IMG/VR virus record: IMGVR_UViG_3300025617_000048
Coordinates: 1 to 40,179 of that record
Origin: a virus
Strand: one strand, 5' to 3'
DNA length: 40,179 bases
Each line of letters opens with the position of its first letter. Position 1 is the stretch's first letter. Shown one piece after another: positions 22,584 through 31,400 of this stretch. The position numbers and the translations under genes were made by a program. Below the pieces are notes generated by a model. That model saw nothing but the letters and a program-made list of their open reading frames with translations. It ran no database searches and had not been told where the DNA came from.

Positions 22584-24383
22584 ATGAGTATAATTCTTAG
22601 AACAAACAAAGGTTCAGCTCTCACTTACGATGAGATGGATAGAAACCAGTCGCAATTTTATTATTCAAGTTCTTTATCACCTGATGGAACTAAATTAAGA
22701 CTGTTCTTTACCGGTAGTGATAATTTAGATACTGCAACAGAAGATTACGGTCCTACAAGATATGATGAAATTCAATTTCCTTCTAACAATATAAATATAC
22801 CAGAAGCAATCGCTGCTGGTGATAATACGCAGATCCAATTTAATGATAATGGTGCTTTTGGAGCTGATTCAGTATTTGTATTTAATAAAGTACAAAATCG
22901 TTTAGGTATAGGAACAAGTAATCCTTTAGATAGAGTAGATATACAAGGAGATGGTTTTAACGCAGGTTCTATATCACTTAGAGGGGCAACTAGTGGCTTT
23001 CAAGCAGCCATACATGCAAAGGTAAATTTTTACGAAGGCTCTACATTTATAGGGCGTATAGGTAGGACGGATCCTAATAACCATAATTTATATATAACAA
23101 ATAATTACCCACTTCCTTTGAGTGGTGGAAGTAGAGCTCAACCATACGGTAAAGTAAAAGTAGCTATAGGAGATCCTAATGATGATGAATCTAGAGTAGT
23201 AAGTACTTTTGCAAAAACAGGAACCGTTCCTTACTTTGGTGTAGGAATGGGATCAAGTGATCCTAATAGACAAGGTACTTTTGTAGGTCAGCAGGGAATA
23301 GGAATCTCTCTAAACAATGTGAATACAGATCAATCCTTTCTTGCCCCTATTCCTTATTCTATTTATAGCTCTTTAACCCCCAGTGGTCAACACGATCTTA
23401 TACCACATCAATCATCAACAGCCGGTCTATTAATATCCTCACCTAATGAAACTAACGGAGGTAATATCGTAGTAGCTATTAATACAGATACTACAGTAAA
23501 AAATGAAGGATTTAATATTATAAACGCTCAAAACGGAAGCTATGCAAATTCAGAAGTAATTGCTTCTTTTCAAGCAAACGGTAAAGTAGGTATAAATACT
23601 AATTTTCCTTCTGTTGAAGGACTAACAGTAGATGGGATAATATCAGGCTCAGGTAATGGACAAATAGACGGAACTCTTACTGTAGGTACAATAGCAACAG
23701 GTACAGCAGATAATACTTCTGCTTTAGTTGCTACATCTACAGGACTGGTTCAGAAAATAGCAGCAGCTCCTGTACCTTTAGGAGGTATAATTATGTGGTC
23801 AGGGGATACGAATGATATACCAGAAGGATGGAGACTTTGTAAAGATGGAGTAGGAACGGTAAATAATGTTGTAGTACCTAATTTATCTAATAAATTTATA
23901 ATAGCATCTAGTAATTCTACTGGAACACCAACTTCAACAATAGAAGGTCTGGGTACAGGCCCAACCTCTACAGGGGGTAGTACATCTTACACACCAGAGG
24001 GGACTCTTACTTTAGATAAACTGTTACAAACAGATATAGCACCTCACCATCACTTTTTCCTTGCTGACGATAGGTTATATAATAACCTTAATACCAGTTA
24101 CCCAAACAATACTGATTCAATCGGAGGACCTGGTTCGCCTTCTGGTACCGCAGCAACCGGAGTACGTACAATAAATGGGTACGATGCAGATAGTGATTAT
24201 AGTGGAGCTAGGAGAGTGTATGCCACAAGTAAAAACTCACGCTATACAACTACAAACTCAACAACTATAATGCAAACCGCTACTCAAACAAGACCTACCG
24301 GAGCATTTACAGGAACAACCGCATCAAAAGCAATAATACCACCATTCTATGCTTTAGCATATATAATTTATGTGGGAGTGTAA
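22584..24383 (+). CDS. Tail fibre protein with C-terminal phage tail collar domain
   Basis: 599 residues. The N-terminal attachment motif (ALTYDEMDRN, about 12-21) recurs as SLTHQQMDDN in the next fibre gene. The middle (about 110-385) is beta-rich with the fibre phrase RLGIGTSNPLDRVDIQG. The end is a phage tail collar domain: PLGGIIMWSGDTNDIPEGWR (about 397-416), then LCKDG, VVPNLSNKFI and the closing PPFYALAYIIYVGV; its variable loops contain Ser/Thr/Gly-rich inserts. The start has A-rich upstream sequence and no promoter. It follows the intron-like RNA by 12 nt. Confidence 0.85.
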   Translation: MSIILRTNKGSALTYDEMDRNQSQFYYSSSLSPDGTKLRLFFTGSDNLDTATEDYGPTRYDEIQFPSNNINIPEAIAAGDNTQIQFNDNGAFGADSVFVFNKVQNRLGIGTSNPLDRVDIQGDGFNAGSISLRGATSGFQAAIHAKVNFYEGSTFIGRIGRTDPNNHNLYITNNYPLPLSGGSRAQPYGKVKVAIGDPNDDESRVVSTFAKTGTVPYFGVGMGSSDPNRQGTFVGQQGIGISLNNVNTDQSFLAPIPYSIYSSLTPSGQHDLIPHQSSTAGLLISSPNETNGGNIVVAINTDTTVKNEGFNIINAQNGSYANSEVIASFQANGKVGINTNFPSVEGLTVDGIISGSGNGQIDGTLTVGTIATGTADNTSALVATSTGLVQKIAAAPVPLGGIIMWSGDTNDIPEGWRLCKDGVGTVNNVVVPNLSNKFIIASSNSTGTPTSTIEGLGTGPTSTGGSTSYTPEGTLTLDKLLQTDIAPHHHFFLADDRLYNNLNTSYPNNTDSIGGPGSPSGTAATGVRTINGYDADSDYSGARRVYATSKNSRYTTTNSTTIMQTATQTRPTGAFTGTTASKAIIPPFYALAYIIYVGV

Positions 24384-24419
24384 TAAGAATATAAAAGATA
24401 TTTATAATAAAAATATATA

Positions 24420-26786
24420 ATGGCAATACCGGGAATTACATACAGATTAGAACAAAACACTTCTCTTACCCATCAACAGATGGACGATAACTTTAGATCT
24501 GTTATCTATTCTAGTTCTATTCAAGAAAATGGAGATGCTCTATATTTACACTACGATACAAATGATTTATCAGATTATAATAGAGTACCTTTAGGAGGAA
24601 CCGGTAATGTAACCATCTACGGTCAAGAGAATAATAGAATATTAACCTCAGTTGGATCAAATGGAGAAATACAAGCCGAAAGCAATTTTCTTTTTGACGG
24701 TGACGTATTAACTATAGCCGGGAGAGTAAGTCAAGATGATGGTGATAATAACGTATTCATCGGACTTGAAGCAGGTGATTCAATATCAGGTACTATCCGT
24801 AGTGTAGGAATTGGGTACAGATCAGGAAAAAATTTAACAGGAAATAATAACATATCTTACGGATACGGTTCTTTAGAGAATGCTTTGGCGTCTTCTAATA
24901 CAGTTGCTATAGGACATAATTCTTTAAATAGTTTAAGTTCTGGTAATTCAAACACAGCTTTAGGTGCTTCAGCAGGATTAAATCTTAGCTCAGGAGCTGG
25001 TAACTTATATTTAGGTAATGCAGCCGGACCTTCTACAGCAACTGGACAATCAGATAAACTGTATATAAATAATTTTGCATCTGATACTCCTTTAGTATTA
25101 GGAGATTTTGCAACAGGTCAAATAACCTTCTCAGGAGGGGTAACAGGTTCTTCTTTTACGGGCTCTTTTACAGGAGATGGATCTGGGTTAACTGGATTAA
25201 CCGTAACCGATGAATGGGATGGTACAAGAGATGGAGATGCTGAAATAACAGGTTCTCTCATAGTATCTGGTTCAGATGTTATAGTAGACTTTACAAATGT
25301 AGAAAGTATTTCAGGATCAATATTTTCTGGGTCTTTCGTAGGTGATGGCTCTGGACTTACAGGTATAACTACTACTTCAGAATGGGACGGTACAAGAGAT
25401 GGAGATGCTGAAATAACAGGTTCATTTATAGTTAGCGGTTCTTCACCAGTCATAAATCTTAAAGGAGATACCTATATTGATGATAATATTCATATTCATA
25501 ATAAAAATGTTACTTCTATAGGAATTGGCCAAAACAGTTTATCAAGTGTAGGAGTGGGGGTTACTAATGCTATTGCTATAGGTAGATGTGCTTCATATTT
25601 AGCTACAGGTAAGGATAGTGTTACAATAGGTTCAAGAGCAGGTCAAAGACACGGAAACTATTCGGTTATGATTGGAAGTCTTACAGGTGTTAATCATACC
25701 GGGTGTTATAATACAGCAGTAGGTACTTTTGCTTTTCAAGGAAACGGTGCAGGTAGGTACAATACTGCTGCCGGAACTCTCAGTTTAGCTAATACATCTT
25801 CCGGTAATCATAACACAGGATTAGGTCATTTTGCTGTTAGAGGAGTACAGACAGGTAATAACAATACCGGAGTAGGTTCGAATTCTTTATATGCATTAGA
25901 TGGTAATAATAGAAATAACACAGCTATCGGAGCCTTTTCAGGATTTAATGCAAAAGGTAACTGTAACGTATTCATCGGACAGTGTGCTGGACCAGCTACC
26001 TACACTACAACAGTTAACAATAAACTATATATAAACAACTTAGCATCTGATATTCCATTAATTTACGGTGATTTTTCTACCGGTCAAGTAACTATTAATA
26101 GTCAATTATCAGCCTCTATCTTCTCAGGTTCATTTGTAGGAGACGGCTCTAATTTAACTGGAGTAGATTGGGATGGATCTAGAAATGGGGATGCAGAAAT
26201 TACAGGTTCATTTGTTGTATCTGGTTCTGACGTCACTATAGACCTTACAAATACTTTAGCAATATCAGGATCTACCTTCTCAGGTTCCTTTGTGGGAGAC
26301 GGAAGTGGATTGACAGGGATTGAAACAGAATGGGATGGAACTAGAAACGGTGACGCAGAAATTACAGGATCATTAATAGTATCAGGAGCAATTGATGCTG
26401 TCGGATCTATAACTATTGCATCAGAAGGATACCCAGGAAACCCTGGAGTAGAAATGATTCATTTTTATTCTAGTAGTCTAGTAGGTAATCATAACTTGTA
26501 TACATTTGCTATTGATAGCTCTACAGGATATACGGGAGTAAAAGTAGATTATTCACTATCTAATACAAATGAATTAGAAAAGAAAATAGGTACCCTATTA
26601 GGAGCTTGGGATCAGGTAGGTAATTCAACTATAAATGACTCATATACAATAGCAGAAGGAGCTATAGTAAATACATCTTTCTCTATTGATGCATCATCTA
26701 CTACTGAAGCAATACTTAAATTAGATGCTTCTGCTGGTACTTACGATGTAAATATGTTGATAACAGCATTTAAACGACAAGTATAA
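24420..26786 (+). CDS. Tail fibre protein with repeated beta and head-like modules
   Basis: 788 residues. N-terminal fibre motif SLTHQQMDDNFRS. Two kinds of module alternate. One is an adhesin-head-like run of Gly/Asn repeats (VAIGHNSL, NTALGASAG, NTGLGHFAV) ending in a conserved AGP plus KLYINN box. The other is a cassette with GDGSGLTG, EWDGTRDGDAEITGS, VSGS and FSGSFVGDG, present four times in full or in part (about residues 240-345 and 560-660). The C-terminal domain (about 665-788) is unlike the other fibres and probably the receptor-facing tip. Confidence 0.8.
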   Translation: MAIPGITYRLEQNTSLTHQQMDDNFRSVIYSSSIQENGDALYLHYDTNDLSDYNRVPLGGTGNVTIYGQENNRILTSVGSNGEIQAESNFLFDGDVLTIAGRVSQDDGDNNVFIGLEAGDSISGTIRSVGIGYRSGKNLTGNNNISYGYGSLENALASSNTVAIGHNSLNSLSSGNSNTALGASAGLNLSSGAGNLYLGNAAGPSTATGQSDKLYINNFASDTPLVLGDFATGQITFSGGVTGSSFTGSFTGDGSGLTGLTVTDEWDGTRDGDAEITGSLIVSGSDVIVDFTNVESISGSIFSGSFVGDGSGLTGITTTSEWDGTRDGDAEITGSFIVSGSSPVINLKGDTYIDDNIHIHNKNVTSIGIGQNSLSSVGVGVTNAIAIGRCASYLATGKDSVTIGSRAGQRHGNYSVMIGSLTGVNHTGCYNTAVGTFAFQGNGAGRYNTAAGTLSLANTSSGNHNTGLGHFAVRGVQTGNNNTGVGSNSLYALDGNNRNNTAIGAFSGFNAKGNCNVFIGQCAGPATYTTTVNNKLYINNLASDIPLIYGDFSTGQVTINSQLSASIFSGSFVGDGSNLTGVDWDGSRNGDAEITGSFVVSGSDVTIDLTNTLAISGSTFSGSFVGDGSGLTGIETEWDGTRNGDAEITGSLIVSGAIDAVGSITIASEGYPGNPGVEMIHFYSSSLVGNHNLYTFAIDSSTGYTGVKVDYSLSNTNELEKKIGTLLGAWDQVGNSTINDSYTIAEGAIVNTSFSIDASSTTEAILKLDASAGTYDVNMLITAFKRQV
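25207..25430 (+). repeat. Direct repeat coding for the WDG-GDAEITGS cassette
   Basis: Near-identical DNA copies lie at about 25207-25262 and 25375-25430: GAATGGGA, then T or C, then a shared 32-bp block from GGTACAAGAG to AATAACAGGTTC. Diverged copies recur at about 26170 and 26330 in the same gene, about 26915 and 27320 in the next, and 29405 in the third. They could support recombination between fibre genes. Confidence 0.7.
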
Positions 26787-26798
26787 ATAAAATAGAAC

Positions 26799-28463
26799 AT
26801 GGCTAACCAACACATTTTTAATAACACCCTTATAATAACCGGAAGCGTTACAGCTTCTGATGGTTTTTACGGTGACGGTTCTGGTTTAACCGGAATTACA
26901 GCGGTAGCTGAATGGGATGGATCAAGAAACGGAGATGCTGAAATAACAGGATCTTTTCTAGTATCTGGCTCATCAGTAAATGTAGATTTTCTAAACACAA
27001 CCGGGGTTAGCGGTTCATTCAGTGGTTCATTTGAAGGAGAACATACAGGAGACGGTGCAGGTTTAACTAACTTAAATCTAAACGGCTACCAAGCTTCTGG
27101 ATCTACTTTATCAGGGTCTTTTTCCGGTTCTTTTGAAGGAGATGGATCAGGATTAACTAGTTTAGAACCATTTCCCTATAATGGAGATGTATTGATAACC
27201 GGTTCATTAACAGTATCCCAATCAGTAATAGACTTTACAAATACTCCTGCTATATCAGGATCTATATTTTCAGGTTCTTTTGTAGGTGATGGATCTGGAT
27301 TAACCAATATTCCAGCATCTGAATGGGACGGAATAAGAAACGGAGATGCCGAAATAACCGGTTCATTTATAATATCTGGCTCCAGTCCAATTATACAATT
27401 ATTAGGAGACACTACTATTGACCAAAATATTGAGATTTCTAATAGAAATCAATTACAAGATTTAGCAATAGGTTATCAAGCTTTGCCAAATGCTACTGTA
27501 GATAGGTGTACTATTGCAATAGGTAAAAATGCTGCAGCTTCACAAACCTCAGGATTGAGTAATATATTAATCGGTAATGGCGCAGGCGAAAGCGGTGTAT
27601 CAACAGAGAATAATATAGCGATAGGAAACTATGCTTTAAGAAATAATACAGGACAAGATTTAGGAAACCCTAATACTAGAGCTAGTAACGTAGCCATCGG
27701 AACACTAGCAGCTTACTTACTTTCAACAGGATATGAAAATACCATAATAGGAACTTGTGCAGCATATACCAGTACTACTATGGGTCAAAGTACTATTATA
27801 GGATCTGAAGCAGGACTTTATTCTAATGGAAGTTCTAATGTACTTGTAGGACATGAAGCTGGTAGATGCGCTTCATCATTGAATGTAATCATAGGACTAC
27901 AAGCTGCATGGACTAATCAAGGAGGGAGAAATGCCCTTATAGGCTACCAATCAGGATTAAGTTTAGGAACAGGGGCTAGAAATACAGCAATTGGTTTTAA
28001 AAGCGGATACTATGCTAATGGAAACTCAAGCTGTAATGTGTACATAGGAAATGAAGCAGGTCCGAGTACAGGAACAGCACAATGTAATCAGTTATACGTT
28101 GGTGTTAAAAGCGGAGAATCTAATGCATTGATAAGAGGTGATTTTGCAACAGGACAGGTTACAATTAACTCTCAAGTGTCTGCATCAATTTTTAGCGGTT
28201 CTTTCGTAGGAGATGGGTCTGGATTAACAAACGTAGCCGGCTCTGGATTCCCTTACACAGGTACAGCACAAATAACAGGATCATTAATTGTTTCGCAAAG
28301 TGCAGCTGCTAATACTGCTGTTACTTTTGAAAACGGACACGTTATATTATCACAAGTTTCAGCTTCATTAGATGCAGAAGATGATGCAGAAGCAGCAACA
28401 AAAGGAGTACCTTTAGGAGGGTTATACAGAAGTGGTAACTCAATACAAATTAGAATACTATAA
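26799..28463 (+). CDS. Tail fibre protein with the same repeat modules
   Basis: 554 residues. It opens directly with fibre cassettes (ITGSVTASDGFYGDGSGLTG), has two full WDG-GDAEITGS cassettes, then an adhesin-head-like run (ATVDRCTIAIGKNAA, NILIGNGAGES, NVIIGLQAA, NTAIGFKSG, about 235-430) ending in the EAGPSTGTAQCNQLYV box. The short C-terminus (SLDAEDDAEAATKGVPLGGL, then YRSGNSIQIRIL) is, from memory, a common closing segment of phage fibres. It starts 12 nt after the previous stop. Likely a trimeric fibre segment working with its neighbours. Confidence 0.8.
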   Translation: MANQHIFNNTLIITGSVTASDGFYGDGSGLTGITAVAEWDGSRNGDAEITGSFLVSGSSVNVDFLNTTGVSGSFSGSFEGEHTGDGAGLTNLNLNGYQASGSTLSGSFSGSFEGDGSGLTSLEPFPYNGDVLITGSLTVSQSVIDFTNTPAISGSIFSGSFVGDGSGLTNIPASEWDGIRNGDAEITGSFIISGSSPIIQLLGDTTIDQNIEISNRNQLQDLAIGYQALPNATVDRCTIAIGKNAAASQTSGLSNILIGNGAGESGVSTENNIAIGNYALRNNTGQDLGNPNTRASNVAIGTLAAYLLSTGYENTIIGTCAAYTSTTMGQSTIIGSEAGLYSNGSSNVLVGHEAGRCASSLNVIIGLQAAWTNQGGRNALIGYQSGLSLGTGARNTAIGFKSGYYANGNSSCNVYIGNEAGPSTGTAQCNQLYVGVKSGESNALIRGDFATGQVTINSQVSASIFSGSFVGDGSGLTNVAGSGFPYTGTAQITGSLIVSQSAAANTAVTFENGHVILSQVSASLDAEDDAEAATKGVPLGGLYRSGNSIQIRIL

Positions 28464-28466
28464 GAT

Positions 28467-31400
28467 ATGCCAATAATTGGAGATTTAAGAGTATCTGGTT
28501 CTTTAGAGGTCTCAGGATCTCTAACATTATCAGGATCAGCATCGCTAACAGGATCATTTAAAGGTGATGGTTCTCAACTAACAGGTATTACAGGATCTTG
28601 GGATGGATATCTCACAGGTGATTCCTTTATTACGGGTTCTGTTAATGTAACGGGATCGGTAACCGCATCTTTCTTCTCTGGAGACGGATCAGGACTAACC
28701 AACGTAACAGGTAATTGGGACGGTATTCACACAGGATCAGCTTCTATTTCAGGTTCATTAGAAATCAATGGACCGGTATCTCAAATTGGATTAGGTTCTA
28801 GTACATATTTTGGATATAGAGCCGGTGAAAACGACGATAAAACTAATAACTATAATACAGCATTTGGTGATAGTGCTTTTAGAGATAATACCACCGGAAT
28901 ACAGAACACAGCTGTAGGTTTTGAGTCACTAAAACAGAATGATAGTGGCTCAGGAAATACTGCTTTAGGAGCTTTTACTCTTACCAATAACCTAGGAGGA
29001 TTTAATACTGCTGTAGGAAATGCAGCATTAAATACTGATAACTCAGGTGATTACAATGTAGCTATTGGTAATTCTACTCTATTTTCTAATAGTACCGGAG
29101 ATAAGAACACAGGTTTAGGTAGTTTTACTTTATTCTATAATCAAGAAGGGCAAAATAATACTGCTATAGGGTACGGTGCTGGATATAATATAACCGGTAG
29201 TTCCAATAGTAACGTATTCATAGGATATAATGCAGGACCTAACATAGGTTCAACTATATCAAATAAATTATACATAAGTAATAATAGCGGTAGTGCTTTA
29301 ATTTATGGAGATTTTTATACTTCTCAAGTAGAATTTGCCGGAGGAGTTACTGCATCTTCTTTTACAGGTTCTTACTACGGTGATGGTTCTAATTTGACAG
29401 GAGTAGAATGGGATGGCACAAGAGACGGAGATGCTGAGATAACTGGTTCGTTAATTATAACAAATAATTTAACAGTTGACGGTAGAGTCACAGCCCAAGA
29501 ATTTCATACAGAAATAGTATCTTCTAGTATAATACAAGAATCAGGTTCAACTAAATTTGGTGATTCACTAGATGACTTACATCAATTTACAGGTAGTCTA
29601 GATATATCAGGATCTCTAATAATTGATAAAGTATACGAACAACCATCAGAAAATACGCTACTAGTTATAAATGGAAACGGATTAGTAGGTTATAGAGAAT
29701 TTGCAATAACATCAGGTACTTCTGGAACAGATGGTACAAGCGGAACAGACGGTACATCTGGTTCTTCAGGAACAAGTGGTGTTAGCGGCTCTTCAGGATC
29801 ATCAGGATCTTCAGGTACTTCAGGATCTTCAGGATCTTCAGGTATAGACGGTACATCTGGTTCTTCAGGAACTAGCGGAGTGGATGGTAATCCAGGTACT
29901 TCAGGATCTTCAGGGTCTTCAGGTACAGATGGTACATCTGGTTCTTCAGGTACTAGCGGGGTAGATGGTGCACCAGGTACTTCCGGGTCGTCAGGTACAT
30001 CCGGTACATCAGGATCATCAGGATCTTCAGGTACATCAGGATCTTCAGGTACATCAGGATCTTCAGGTACAGATGGAACTAGCGGTACAGACGGTACATC
30101 TGGGACTGATGGTACATCAGGATCTTCAGGTACTAGCGGTATTGATGGTAATCCGGGTACTTCTGGATCTTCAGGTATAAGCGGTACTTCCGGTTCATCA
30201 GGTACTTCAGGTACTAGCGGTTCATCAGGTACTTCAGGCTCATCAGGTTCATCAGGTACAGATGGAACTAGCGGTACTGATGGTACATCTGGAACAGACG
30301 GTAGTTCAGGCACGTCGGGTTCTAGCGGCTCTTCTGGAACAGATGGTACTTCAGGTAGTTCTGGCTCTAGCGGGTCAGATGGTACATCAGGTTCTAGTGG
30401 TACATCAGGAGTAGATGGTACCTCAGGCTCCTCAGGAACAAGCGGTGTAGATGGAACTAGTGGATCTAGCGGTAGTTCTGGAGCAGACGGTACTTCAGGT
30501 AGTTCTGGTTCTAGTGGAGCAGACGGTACTTCAGGTTCTAGTGGTACTTCTGGTAGTTCCGGTACTTCGGGAACTCTTACATTAACCGGTACTACTGATA
30601 ACGGAGTAATTACACTCAATGGATCAGCTCCAAATGCTACTGTTGAATCAGGATTGACATACGATGGAACAGAGCTTAACGTAATAGGTAATCTATCAGT
30701 AAGCGGTACAGGTTCGTTTGCACATATTGAATCCATAACCGGTTCAGCAAAAATAATTGGGGATAACTATATTATATTAAATGCTAATACTCCTGCCGAA
30801 AGATACTCAGGAATTAGAGTATTTGATTCTGGATCATTAAATGAAACAGGTTCTCTAGAATATGACTCAGTAGCTAACCACTGGTTTTACGAATCAGCAA
30901 ACGAAGGATATGCATCAGTAATACTAGCAGGTCCTAAAGCATCTAGAGGTTCTCTAACCCTACCAACATCTGGTTCATTAGTAGTAGCTGACGGTAATCA
31001 CTTAAATACTTCAAATGTAAGCGATCTAAACGGAGTTGTAACAGTAGCAACCCGTACAAATATACAAGGATCTATAACTGGATCTGCAATTAATTTAACT
31101 AGTTTACCTGCTATAGCTGATAATACTGTTTTGGTAATAGATGAAAATGGAAATGTAGGAACAAAAGAATCTGCAGCATCATCAGGTACATCTGGTAGTT
31201 CAGGATCTTCCGGTTCAGATGGTACAAGCGGTTCAAGCGGTTCAAGCGGTACATCTGGTAGTTCAGGATCTTCCGGTTCAGATGGTACAAGCGGGTCCTC
31301 TGGATCTTCTGGTTTAGACGGAACAAATGGCTCTAGCGGAAGTAGTGGTTCAGATGGTACAAGCGGGTCCTCTGGATCTTCTGGTTCAGACGGAGATCCC

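Noticed and set aside
22261-22586. Splicing that would fuse the 20661 and 22584 proteins
   Set aside because: The downstream protein has its own fibre N-terminal motif (ALTYDEMDRN, like the 24420 gene), the upstream protein ends in two stops, and no splice sites can be placed.
26782-26789. Exact T4 late promoter octamer TATAAATA before the 26799 gene
   Set aside because: It overlaps the previous stop codon and leaves only 9 nt to the ATG; a single match in AT-rich sequence is not enough.
29690-30736. Long minus-strand ORF (348 codons, Pro/Glu/Val-rich) opposite collagen tract 1
   Set aside because: It is the reverse reading of Gly-Thr-Ser codon repeats, which rarely give stops. It has no promoter or start context, and the plus-strand fibre explains the region.
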